Assembly: GCF_017573545.1 (NCBI RefSeq)
Contig: NZ_JAGEOK010000060.1
Location: 1 to 33,772, forward strand
Direction: 5' to 3'
Origin: Actinomadura nitritigenes
GTDB taxonomy: Bacteria > Actinomycetota > Actinomycetes > Streptosporangiales > Streptosporangiaceae
Length of the DNA: 33,772 nt
The notes under the pieces were generated by a model, which saw only the letters and a program-made list of their open reading frames with translations, was not told the DNA's origin and searched no databases. The first letter of the stretch is position 1. Every line of letters starts with the position of its first letter. Positions 15,231 to 22,509 of this stretch are shown here, in pieces. A program made the position numbers and the translations under genes.

Positions 15231-15994
15231 CCAGTCTCGTACCGGCCCTGGCCGCCGGCAGCGGCGAAGCCGGGGTCTCCGGCGTCCTGCTGTGGGTCGC
15301 GCTGCCGTACGTCACCGCCGCGGTGTTCGTCCTCGGGCACGTCTGGCGGTACCGCTACGACAAGTTCGGCTGGACGACCCGCTCGTCCCAGCTGTACGAG
15401 AACCGGCTGCTGCGCATCGGCAGCCCGCTGTTCCACTTCGGCATCCTGTTCGTCCTGCTCGGCCACGTCGGCGGCATCCTCGTCCCCGAGAGCTGGACCG
15501 ACGCCGTGGGGGTCAGCGAGCACACGTACCACATCGCGGCGCTCGTGCTGGGCACCGTCGCGGGCTTCTGCACACTGGCCGGCCTGGTGATCCTGATCTA
15601 CCGGCGGCGGACCGTCGGCCCGGTGTTCTCCGCCACCACCCGCAACGACAAGCTGATGTACGCGGTACTGGCGCTGACCATCGTGCTCGGCCTCGCCGCG
15701 ACCGTCGTGGCCAACCTGCTCGGCGGCGGCTACGACTACCGCGAGACGGTCTCGCCCTGGTTCCGGTCCATCTTCTACTTCCGGCCGGACCCGGACCTGA
15801 TGAGCGGCGTGCCGATCCTGTTCCGGCTCCACGCGATCAGCGCGATGGCGCTGTTCTGCATCTGGCCGTTCACCCGGCTGGTGCACATGCTCACCGCCCC
15901 GGTCGGCTACCTGACCCGCCCCTACATCGTCTACCGCAGCCGAGACGTCCAGCTGGGCGCCCTCCCGCCCCGGCGCGGATGGGAACGGACCTGA
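15227..15994 (+). CDS. narI: respiratory nitrate reductase gamma subunit NarI (cytochrome b)
   Basis: 255 residues from ATG 15227, overlapping narJ as ATGA. Five hydrophobic helices are present. Four His residues fit the axial ligands of the two b-type hemes: His70 and His80 ('SPLFHFGILFVLLGHVGG') and His202 and His220 ('LFRLHAISAMALFCIWPFTRLVHML'). It oxidises menaquinol on the outer side of the membrane and sends electrons through NarH to NarG, so turnover builds proton motive force. It is the last nar gene; 86 bases follow before the phosphoketolase gene, with a DosR-like box and no obvious terminator, so read-through into phosphoketolase is possible. Confidence 0.96.
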   Translation: MTSLVPALAAGSGEAGVSGVLLWVALPYVTAAVFVLGHVWRYRYDKFGWTTRSSQLYENRLLRIGSPLFHFGILFVLLGHVGGILVPESWTDAVGVSEHTYHIAALVLGTVAGFCTLAGLVILIYRRRTVGPVFSATTRNDKLMYAVLALTIVLGLAATVVANLLGGGYDYRETVSPWFRSIFYFRPDPDLMSGVPILFRLHAISAMALFCIWPFTRLVHMLTAPVGYLTRPYIVYRSRDVQLGALPPRRGWERT

Positions 15995-16010
15995 CGGCCC
16001 CGGTCGGCTG

Positions 16011-16024
16011 GTGACCTTCGGCCC
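16011..16024 (+). promoter_or_regulatory. DosR/DevR-like box upstream of phosphoketolase
   Basis: GTGACCTTCGGCCC, one base away from the island's own consensus GGGACCTTCGGCCC, lies 57 bases before the phosphoketolase GTG in the 86-base gap after narI. It would give phosphoketolase-acetate kinase their own hypoxic promoter. Confidence 0.55.
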
Positions 16025-16080
16025 TGCCGTGCGCGGCCCGGCCGATGGTGCGCTGGGGGCAACGATCTCAAGGAGGAACG

Positions 16081-18453
16081 GTGACGTCCACGACGACCCC
16101 GAGCGGCCCTTCGACCGACACCGAACTCGCGTCGATCGACGCCTACTGGAGAGCGGCCAACTACCTGTCGGCCGGGCAGATCTACCTGCTCGACAATCCG
16201 CTGCTGCGCGAGCCGCTGCGGCGGGAGCACATCAAGCCCCGGCTCCTGGGGCACTGGGGCACCTCGCCGGGCCTCAACTTCTGCTACGTCCACCTCAACC
16301 GGGTGATCAAGGCCCGCGATCTGGACGCCATCTACATCATGGGGCCCGGGCACGGCGGGCCCTCCGCGGTCGCCAACGCCTGGCTGGAGGGCACTTACAG
16401 CGAGGTCTACCCCGCGGTGTCCCAGGACGCCGTCGGGATGAAGGCGCTGTTCCGGCAGTTCTCCTTCCCCGGCGGCGTCCCGAGCCATGTCGCGCCGGAG
16501 ACGCCGGGGTCGATCCACGAGGGCGGCGAGCTCGGCTACTCGCTGGCGCACGCGTACGGAGCCGCGTTCGACAACCCGGACCTGGTCGTGGCGTGCATCG
16601 TCGGGGACGGAGAGGCCGAGACCGGGCCGCTCGCGGCCAGCTGGCATTCCACCAAGTTCGTCGACCCGGTGAACGACGGCGCGGTGCTGCCGATCCTGCA
16701 CCTGAACGGCTACAAGATCGCCAATCCGGCCGTGCTCGCCCGCATCCCCGAGGACGAGCTGGTCAGGTTGTTCGAGGGGTACGGCCATGCCCCGATCGTG
16801 GTCTCCGGCGACGATCCGGCGACCATGCACCGGGACATGGCGGCGGCGCTCGACCGCGCGCTGGACGAGATCGCCGCCGTCCAGCGCGCCGCCCGCGAGG
16901 ACGGGGCGGCCGGGCGCCCCCGCTGGCCGATGATCATCTTGCGGACGCCGAAGGGGTGGACGGGGCCCAAGGAGGTCGACGGCCTGCCCGTGGAGGGCAC
17001 GTGGCGCGCCCACCAGGTGCCGCTCGCCGGCGTCCGCGACGATCCCGGGCACCTGGCGGAGCTGGAGGCGTGGCTGCGGTCCTACCGTCCGGAAGAGCTC
17101 TTCGACGACGCCGGGCGGCCGGTCCCCACGCTGCGCGACCTCGCACCGTCAGGGAACCGGAGGATGAGCGCCAACCCGCACGCCAACGGCGGGCTGCTGC
17201 TGCGTCCTCTCGACCTTCCCGACCCGCGCGCCTACGCGGTGGCGGTGGACAAGCACGGCACCGCCACCGCCGAGGCCACGCGCGTCCTCGGCGGCTACCT
17301 GCGCGACGTCGTCGCCGCGAACCCGCGGAGCTTCCGGATCATGGGCCCGGACGAGACGGCCTCCAACCGGCTGGGCGCCGTCTTCGAGGTCACCGACCGC
17401 GTGTTCGAAGGCGAGAGGCGCGACACCGACGAGCACCTGGCCGGCAGCGGCCGCGTCATGGAGGTGCTCAGCGAGCACCTGTGCCAGGGCTGGCTGGAGG
17501 GCTACCTGCTGACCGGGCGGCACGGCCTGTTCAACAGCTACGAGGCGTTCGTCCACATCGTCGACGCCATGTTCAACCAGCACGCGAAATGGCTGAAGGT
17601 CACCCGGCACCTGCCGTGGCGGCGGTCCGTCGCGTCGCTCAACTACCTGCTGTCCTCGCACGTCTGGCGGCAGGACCACAACGGGTTCACCCACCAGGAC
17701 CCCGGTTTCCTGGACGTGGTGCTGAACAAGAAGGCCGAGATCACCCGCGTCTATCTGCCGCCGGACGCCAACACGCTGCTCTCGGTCGCCGACCATTGCC
17801 TGCGCTCCCGCGACTACGTCAACGTCATCGTCGCCGGCAAGCAGCCAGCCCCGGTGTGGCTGCCGATGGACGAGGCGGTCGCGCACTGCGCGCGCGGCAT
17901 CGGCATCTGGGAATGGGCCTCCACCGACGGCGGCGCCGACCCCGACGTGGTCCTGGCCTGCGCCGGCGACGTCCCCACCCTGGAGACCCTCGCCGCGGTG
18001 GACCTGCTGCGGCGCTTCTTCCCGGAACTGCGCGTCCGGGTGGTGAACGTCGTCGATCTCATGCGTCTCCAGCCCGTCGAGGAGCATCCGCACGGGCTGC
18101 CCGACGTCGAGTTCGACGCCCTGTTCACCGCCGACAAGCCCGTCATCTTCGCGTTCCACGGCTACCCGTACCTGATCCACCGGCTCACCTACCGCCGCCA
18201 CGGACACCACGACCTGCACGTTCGCGGCTACAAGGAGGAGGGCACCACCACGACGCCCTTCGACATGGTGATGCTGAACGACCTGGACCGCTTCCACCTC
18301 GTCGTGGACGTCATCGACCGCGTGCCCTCGCTCGGCAGCCGGGTGGCGAACGTGCGGCAGCGCATGCTGGACGAGCGGCTGCGGCTGCGCGCGTACACAC
18401 GGGAGCACGGCGAGGACGCGCCGGAAGTCCGCGACTGGGCCTGGCCCTACTGA
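16081..18453 (+). CDS. xfp: xylulose-5-phosphate/fructose-6-phosphate phosphoketolase
   Basis: 790 residues from GTG 16081, with a strong AAGGAGG seven bases upstream. A thiamine-diphosphate enzyme that splits xylulose-5-P (and often fructose-6-P) with phosphate to acetyl phosphate plus glyceraldehyde-3-P or erythrose-4-P. Family blocks: 'LLGHWGTSPGLNFCYVHLNR' (55-74), 'GPGHGGPS' (88-95), the ThDP/Mg motif 'GDGEAETGPLAASWH' (175-189), 'FNSYEAFVHIVDAM' and the C-terminal 'VRGYKEEGTTTTPFDMVMLNDLDRFHL'-type region (conserved residues spread over about 722-746). Length is normal for the family. The acetate kinase gene follows after 24 bases, so acetyl phosphate is turned directly into acetate and ATP. 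No pta gene is present. Whether it prefers C5 or C6 sugars cannot be read from the sequence. Confidence 0.96.
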   Translation: MTSTTTPSGPSTDTELASIDAYWRAANYLSAGQIYLLDNPLLREPLRREHIKPRLLGHWGTSPGLNFCYVHLNRVIKARDLDAIYIMGPGHGGPSAVANAWLEGTYSEVYPAVSQDAVGMKALFRQFSFPGGVPSHVAPETPGSIHEGGELGYSLAHAYGAAFDNPDLVVACIVGDGEAETGPLAASWHSTKFVDPVNDGAVLPILHLNGYKIANPAVLARIPEDELVRLFEGYGHAPIVVSGDDPATMHRDMAAALDRALDEIAAVQRAAREDGAAGRPRWPMIILRTPKGWTGPKEVDGLPVEGTWRAHQVPLAGVRDDPGHLAELEAWLRSYRPEELFDDAGRPVPTLRDLAPSGNRRMSANPHANGGLLLRPLDLPDPRAYAVAVDKHGTATAEATRVLGGYLRDVVAANPRSFRIMGPDETASNRLGAVFEVTDRVFEGERRDTDEHLAGSGRVMEVLSEHLCQGWLEGYLLTGRHGLFNSYEAFVHIVDAMFNQHAKWLKVTRHLPWRRSVASLNYLLSSHVWRQDHNGFTHQDPGFLDVVLNKKAEITRVYLPPDANTLLSVADHCLRSRDYVNVIVAGKQPAPVWLPMDEAVAHCARGIGIWEWASTDGGADPDVVLACAGDVPTLETLAAVDLLRRFFPELRVRVVNVVDLMRLQPVEEHPHGLPDVEFDALFTADKPVIFAFHGYPYLIHRLTYRRHGHHDLHVRGYKEEGTTTTPFDMVMLNDLDRFHLVVDVIDRVPSLGSRVANVRQRMLDERLRLRAYTREHGEDAPEVRDWAWPY

Positions 18454-18477
18454 GCGCGCCGTGCGAAGGAGTGCGTC

Positions 18478-19572
18478 ATGCGAGTGCTCACCGTCAACCC
18501 CGGCTCGAGCAGCGTCAAGCTCAGCCTCCTGGAAGCCGACGACACCACGAGCGTTCACATCGAGCTGCCGACGGGCGGAGCCGACCGCGAGGCCGAGCGC
18601 GTCATCGCCTCCGTGGCAAGGCTCCCTCGCCCCGACGCGGTCGGCATCCGCTTCGTGCACGGCGGCCGCGACTACACCCGGCCGGTGCTGATCGACGACG
18701 AGGTCGCCAAGCGGCTGTACCACCTGGCCGACCTGGCGCCGCTGCACCAGCCGCTGTCGCTGTACGCGCTGGGCGAGATCAGCAGAGCCCTCCCGGACGT
18801 GCCGGCGGTGGCCTGTTTCGACACCGCCTTCCACGCCACCCTGCCGGACGCCGCCGCCACCTACGCCCTGCCGGCCGAATGGCGCGAGCGGTTCGGCCTG
18901 CGCCGCTACGGCTTCCACGGGCTGTCGCACGCCTACGCCGCCCGCCGCGCCGCCGAACTCCTGGGCGCCTGCCCCGCCGTCCCGCGCATGGTGGTGTGCC
19001 ATCTGGGATCGGGAGCGTCCCTCGCGGCGCTGGCGAACGGGCGGTCGGTGGACACCACCATGGGGTTCACGCCGCAGGAGGGCCTGGTCATGGCCACCCG
19101 AGCGGGCAGCATCGACCCAGGCATCCCGCTGTGGCTGCTGGCGCACGGCGTCCCCGCCGGCGAGGTCGCCGACGCCCTGGAACACCGTTCCGGGCTGAGG
19201 GCCCTCGCCGGGACCGGAGACATGCGCAGGCTGCGCTCCCGCGCCGCCGCCGGAGACGAGGTGGCGGTGGCGGCGCTGGCCGTGTACCACCACCGGCTGC
19301 GGGCCTGCGCGGCGGCGATGGTCGCGGCCCTCGGCGGCCTCGACGCGCTGGTGTTCACCGGCGGCGTGGGCGAGCACGATCCTGTGACCAGGCGGCGGCT
19401 GGCCGCCGACCTGGGCTTCCTGGGAGTCGAGGTCGATCCCGATCGCAACGCCGTCACCGGCGCCGACACGGTGATCAGCCCGCCCGGAGCGGCCGTGGCG
19501 GCCGTGGTGGTCACCGCCCGCGAGGACCTCGAGATCGCCGCGGCCACCCGGTCCGACCTCGGCGGGACGTAA
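18478..19572 (+). CDS. ackA: acetate kinase
   Basis: 364 residues from ATG 18478, with AAGGAG eight bases upstream. An ASKHA-fold kinase converting acetyl phosphate + ADP to acetate + ATP. Catalytic positions are visible: Asn7 ('VNPGSSSVKL'), Arg58 ('IRFVHGG'), Asp115 ('FDTAFHATLP'), His147 ('YGFHGLSH'), the phosphate loop 'HLGSGASLAAL' (175-185) and 'MGFTPQEGLVMATRAGSIDPG'. It is shorter than typical AckA (about 400 residues), mainly in the N-terminal region. The usual 'GIGENS' near the C-terminus reads 'GVGEHD' (Glu299 kept), so it belongs to a divergent branch. The pairing with phosphoketolase implies substrate-level ATP formation; acetate kinase working with acyl phosphates in general cannot be excluded. 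Confidence 0.94.
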   Translation: MRVLTVNPGSSSVKLSLLEADDTTSVHIELPTGGADREAERVIASVARLPRPDAVGIRFVHGGRDYTRPVLIDDEVAKRLYHLADLAPLHQPLSLYALGEISRALPDVPAVACFDTAFHATLPDAAATYALPAEWRERFGLRRYGFHGLSHAYAARRAAELLGACPAVPRMVVCHLGSGASLAALANGRSVDTTMGFTPQEGLVMATRAGSIDPGIPLWLLAHGVPAGEVADALEHRSGLRALAGTGDMRRLRSRAAAGDEVAVAALAVYHHRLRACAAAMVAALGGLDALVFTGGVGEHDPVTRRRLAADLGFLGVEVDPDRNAVTGADTVISPPGAAVAAVVVTAREDLEIAAATRSDLGGT

Positions 19573-19584
19573 GGCCCTTCGGCC

Positions 19585-19598
19585 GGGACGTTGGCCAC
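19585..19598 (+). promoter_or_regulatory. weak DosR/DevR-like box upstream of alcohol dehydrogenase
   Basis: GGGACGTTGGCCAC matches the island consensus at about 10 of 14 positions and lies 69 bases before the adh ATG, the same distance as the better boxes. On sequence alone it would not be called; position supports it. Confidence 0.35.
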
Positions 19599-19667
19599 TG
19601 TCGGGCCCGGACCGTCGACGGCGAGGCTGGAGGTGAGCAGGTAACCGGAGTGGCCGAGGAGGCTCCA

Positions 19668-20708
19668 ATGCGTGCGCTGGTTTACCACGGTCCGGGTCAG
19701 AAGGCCTGGGAAGAGGTCCCGAAACCGCAGATCATCGATGACGGCGACGCGGTGGTGCGGGTCGACGCGGTGACGATCTGCGGGACGGACCTGCACATCC
19801 TCAAGGGCGACGTCCCGGCCGTCACCGACGGCAGGATCCTCGGCCACGAGGCCGTCGGAACCGTCGAGACGGTCGGTTCCGGTGTCCGGACGGTCGAGCC
19901 GGGCGACAAGGTGCTGGTCTCGTGCATCACCTCATGCGGGACCTGCCGGTTCTGCCGCGAGGGCAGGTACGGGCAGTGCCTCGGCGGGGGCGGCTGGATC
20001 CTCGGACACAAGATCGACGGAACGCAGGCCGAGTACGTCCGCGTGCCCTTCGCAGACACCTCCGTGCACCCGCTGCCGGAGGGGGTTCCCGTCGAGGACG
20101 TGCTGATGCTGGCCGACATCCTGCCCACCGGGTACGAGGTCGGGGTCCTCAACGGCCGCGTGGGGCCCGGCGACGTCGTCGCGGTCGTCGGCGCGGGCCC
20201 GATCGGCCTGTCCACGATCATGGGGGCGCGGCTGTTCAGCCCGAGCCGGATCATCGCGGTCGACCTGGCCGACAGCCGTCTCGCGGCGGCCAAGGAGTTC
20301 GGCGCGGACGTCCTGGTGAACAACTCCCGCGAGGATCCGGCCGCGATCGTCCGCGACCTGACCGGCGGGCTGGGGGCGGACACGACCGTCGAGGCCGTCG
20401 GCGTCCCCGACGCCTTCGAACTCGCGGTCGCGCTGGCGCGTCCCGGCGGTCGCATCGCCAACATCGGCGTGCACGGCGAGCCCGCGACGCTGCACCTGGA
20501 GGAGCAGTGGATACGGGACGTCACGATCACCACCGGGCTGGTGGACACCTTCTCCACGCCGACGCTGCTGCGGCTGCTCGCCGGCCGGCAGCTCGACGCC
20601 GGACGGTTCGTCACGCACCGCTTCGGCCTCGACGACTTCCCGAAGGCCTACGAGGTCTTCGCCGACGCCGCCCACACGGGCGCCCTCAAGGTCGTCCTGA
20701 CCCGCTGA
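19668..20708 (+). CDS. zinc-dependent alcohol dehydrogenase (MDR family)
   Basis: 346 residues from ATG 19668, with GAGGAGG upstream. A medium-chain dehydrogenase with a catalytic zinc site Cys38 ('TICGTDLH'), His60-Glu61 ('GHEAVG') and probably Asp150, and a structural zinc site Cys90, Cys93, Cys96, Cys104 ('CGTCRFCREGRYGQC'). The Rossmann motif GAGPIG (175-180) is followed by 'IIAVDLADSR', whose Asp favours NAD over NADP. It probably interconverts an alcohol and aldehyde and may reoxidise NADH when respiration slows. S. coelicolor carries a similar zinc alcohol dehydrogenase gene (SCO0199) within its OsdR-controlled cluster, which supports the context. Substrate not known. It follows ackA by 95 bases and ends at a strong terminator. 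Confidence 0.92.
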   Translation: MRALVYHGPGQKAWEEVPKPQIIDDGDAVVRVDAVTICGTDLHILKGDVPAVTDGRILGHEAVGTVETVGSGVRTVEPGDKVLVSCITSCGTCRFCREGRYGQCLGGGGWILGHKIDGTQAEYVRVPFADTSVHPLPEGVPVEDVLMLADILPTGYEVGVLNGRVGPGDVVAVVGAGPIGLSTIMGARLFSPSRIIAVDLADSRLAAAKEFGADVLVNNSREDPAAIVRDLTGGLGADTTVEAVGVPDAFELAVALARPGGRIANIGVHGEPATLHLEEQWIRDVTITTGLVDTFSTPTLLRLLAGRQLDAGRFVTHRFGLDDFPKAYEVFADAAHTGALKVVLTR

Positions 20709-20737
20709 CCCGCTGACCCGCCGAGCCGGGAACCGGA

Positions 20738-20781
20738 GGAGCCGCGGCCGTCCACCCTCGGGCTTGGACGGTCGCGGCTCC
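20738..20781. terminator. strong bidirectional terminator hairpin between convergent genes
   Basis: GGAGCCGCGGCCGTCC (20738-20753) pairs with GGACGGTCGCGGCTCC (20766-20781) over 16 bp with one mismatch (a G-U pair on one strand), around a 12-base loop. It sits between the alcohol dehydrogenase stop and the convergent DUF2231-like gene. No T-run follows. Confidence 0.75.
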
Positions 20782-20811
20782 CGCCCCGGACCTTCGGCGT
20801 CCGGCGCCCCT

Positions 20812-21303
20812 TCAGCGGCGCTCGGGATGAGCGGCCACGTCGTGCCACACCGCGTTGGCGCCGCTGTGCCCGATCCGGACCACCTGGACGCCGGACGCGG
20901 CGGCCCCTCCGATCGCCAGGACCGCCGCGGCCACGGTCACCGCGCCCGCCCAGCGCGGCGCCGCCGCCGACTCGCGGCGGGCGTACCAGCCGACGCCGGT
21001 CATGACGGCGAGGCCCAGCCACATCACTCCCGCGAGGGGCAGCAGCATGTCGGCCAGTTCGGCGTGCCGTTCCACCAGGGCGCTGTGCGGGACCCGGCTC
21101 TCCAGGTTCTCGCCGCTCGACGTCGCCATCGGCACCGAGATCACCGCGACGGTCGCCACGGCGAGTACCCACGGGGCCGCCACCCGCCGCGCCCGCGGCC
21201 ACAGCGCCACCACGAGCGTTGCGGCGACGGTGAGCGGGACGAGGAAGACCACCAGGTGGACGACGAGCGGATGGGTCGGCAGGCCCCAAAGGGTCGACGG
21301 CAT
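20812..21303 (-). CDS. DUF2231-like four-helix membrane protein
   Basis: 163 residues from ATG 21303, with GAAAGG upstream (TTG 21309 would add two residues). Four hydrophobic segments are seen: about 11-33, 42-60, 85-108 and 118-140. The start 'LWGLPTHPLVVHLVVFLVPL', with two His flanking the first helix, and the loop 'MATSSGENLESRVPHSALVERHAELADML' resemble the DUF2231 family, whose repeated His residues have led to suggestions of heme or metal binding. Function is unknown. It is the only gene in the middle of the island pointing left beside the adh terminator, and shares its upstream region with a USP gene. A redox or quinone-linked membrane role would fit but is speculation. Confidence 0.7.
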   Translation of the reverse strand: MPSTLWGLPTHPLVVHLVVFLVPLTVAATLVVALWPRARRVAAPWVLAVATVAVISVPMATSSGENLESRVPHSALVERHAELADMLLPLAGVMWLGLAVMTGVGWYARRESAAAPRWAGAVTVAAAVLAIGGAAASGVQVVRIGHSGANAVWHDVAAHPERR

Positions 21304-21615
21304 GAGCAACCTTTCGCATAGACGGGGGGACTGGACGAGGATGTCCTGGTTCGCTCCGTCCTGCCCACAGCTTCGCGTGCTTTCAGAGAACCCTCATAGG
21401 TTGCCCCGCGCAGCGGTCACGAAGATTTCACGGAGCATTCACCGTCACGCGGTGCGGCGTTTCACCTCCGCTCAGGAGAGCGATGGCATCGAACCGGTGT
21501 TCGGCGTCGTGGGTGACCCTTGCCGTTCCAAGAGGGGACCTTTGGCCGGAGAACGGCGGGGAGGCGCGGCCTAGCGTCGATAGTGGGTTGTTCTAGAGCG
21601 TTGGAGGGATGACCG
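21304..21615. other. 312-base divergent control region (DUF2231-like gene / USP)
   Basis: No gene seen. It separates the DUF2231-like gene from the tandem USP genes. It holds a DosR-like box at 21535-21548 close to the USP, a possible second half-conserved copy around 21512-21525 (GTGACCCTTGCCGT), a small inverted repeat AACC-CTCATA-GGTT (21389-21402) facing the other gene, and a CACCG-TCACG-CGGTG hairpin further right. Confidence 0.5.
21535..21548 (+). promoter_or_regulatory. DosR/DevR-like box upstream of tandem USP genes
   Basis: GGGACCTTTGGCCG matches GGGACCTTCGGCCC at 12 of 14 positions and lies 68 bases before the USP GTG. A -10-like TAGCGT lies 23 bases downstream of it (about 21572). 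Confidence 0.55.
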
Positions 21616-22449
21616 GTGTCGGCTCCGATCGTCGTGGGCATCGATGGCTCCGTGCACGCGTGGCGTGCCCTGGACTGGGCGGCCGATCAGGCGATCCGCC
21701 GCCGGCTGCCGCTGCGGCTGGTGCACGGGGCGCAGTTCCTGATGCACGGCGGCAGGATCCCCGAGGACGTGCTGGTCCACTTGATCGCCGAACGCGAGGA
21801 CCTCCTCGCCGAGGCCCGCCAGTACGCCCTCAAGATCCATCCGGAGCTCCGGATCGACACGAGCCTGGCGCCGGGCGACCCCGGCCACGCGCTGGTCGCC
21901 GAGAGCGAGCAGGCCGCACTGGTGGCCGTCGGTTCGCGCGGGGTCGGGGGGTTCGAGGGACTGCTGTTCGGATCGGTCGGCCTGTACGTCTCGGCGCACG
22001 CGCGCTGCCCGGTGCTCGTCGTGTCCCGTTCCGCGCCGTTCCCCGCGGAGGCGCCCGGCGAGATCGTCCTCGGCCTGGAAGGGCGCGTCGGCGAGGACCG
22101 GCTCCTCCAATGGGCGTTCGCGGAGGCCGAATCGCGCGGTGCCCGGATCCTCGCCCTCCACGCGGTCGGCGGGGACTTCCCGTCGCCGCGCACGCGGGTC
22201 GTGGAGGACATGGAGCTGTCCGCGGCCCTCGCCGGGGTCCGTGGGGAGCACCCGGACGTCCCCGTCGACCAGATGATCTCCGACCGGACCGCGGCCCGGG
22301 CATTGGTGGAGGCGTCCGAGCACGCGGCCCTGGTGGTCGTCGGTGCCCGCCACAGGCACGCCCCGTCCGGCATCGCGCTGGGACGGGTGAACCACGCCGT
22401 GCTGCACCACGCGGCCTGCCCCGTGGTGGTCGTCCCGCCGCGCGACTGA
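21616..22449 (+). CDS. universal stress protein, tandem UspA domains
   Basis: 277 residues from GTG 21616, with GGAGGG upstream. Domain 1 ('PIVVGIDGSVHAWRALDWAA' to 'CPVLVVSRS', about 4-138) keeps the ATP loop G-2x-G-9x-G-S ('VGSRGVGGFEGLLFGS'). Domain 2 ('GEIVLGLEGRVGEDRLLQWAF' to 'CPVVVVPP', about 150-275) is shorter and lacks the loop's middle Gly ('VGARHRHAPSGIALGR'); it also lacks the usual DGS opening. One intact and one decayed nucleotide site are expected. It is followed after 60 bases by a second USP, likely in the same transcript, and is preceded by a DosR-like box. Role inferred from the family: ATP-linked stress or dormancy regulator in the cytoplasm. Confidence 0.92.
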   Translation: MSAPIVVGIDGSVHAWRALDWAADQAIRRRLPLRLVHGAQFLMHGGRIPEDVLVHLIAEREDLLAEARQYALKIHPELRIDTSLAPGDPGHALVAESEQAALVAVGSRGVGGFEGLLFGSVGLYVSAHARCPVLVVSRSAPFPAEAPGEIVLGLEGRVGEDRLLQWAFAEAESRGARILALHAVGGDFPSPRTRVVEDMELSAALAGVRGEHPDVPVDQMISDRTAARALVEASEHAALVVVGARHRHAPSGIALGRVNHAVLHHAACPVVVVPPRD

Positions 22450-22473
22450 GCCCGGAGCGCCGGGCGCGAACCC

Positions 22474-22491
22474 GTCCCGGATGGCCGGGAC
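22474..22491. repeat. inverted repeat between the two USP genes
   Basis: GTCCCGG-ATGG-CCGGGAC is a perfect 7-bp inverted repeat in the 60-base gap, 18 bases before the next USP start. It could be an RNA hairpin, or an inverted arrangement of GGGAC half-sites. Its place beside the ribosome site suggests an effect on translation or partial termination; I cannot tell which. Confidence 0.45.
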
Positions 22492-22509
22492 CCGACAGAG
22501 GAGAGGACC

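Noticed and set aside
16011..19667. Long plus-strand frame running from the phosphoketolase region into the alcohol dehydrogenase
   Set aside because: The part before 19668 is out of frame with phosphoketolase and acetate kinase and has no domain. It merely shares phase with the real dehydrogenase start.
20787..20800. CGGACCTTCGGCGT, close to the DosR-like consensus
   Set aside because: It is the loop region of a small CCGGAC...GTCCGG hairpin lying downstream of both neighbouring genes, so it cannot be a promoter element. It shows how easily this motif arises by chance here.
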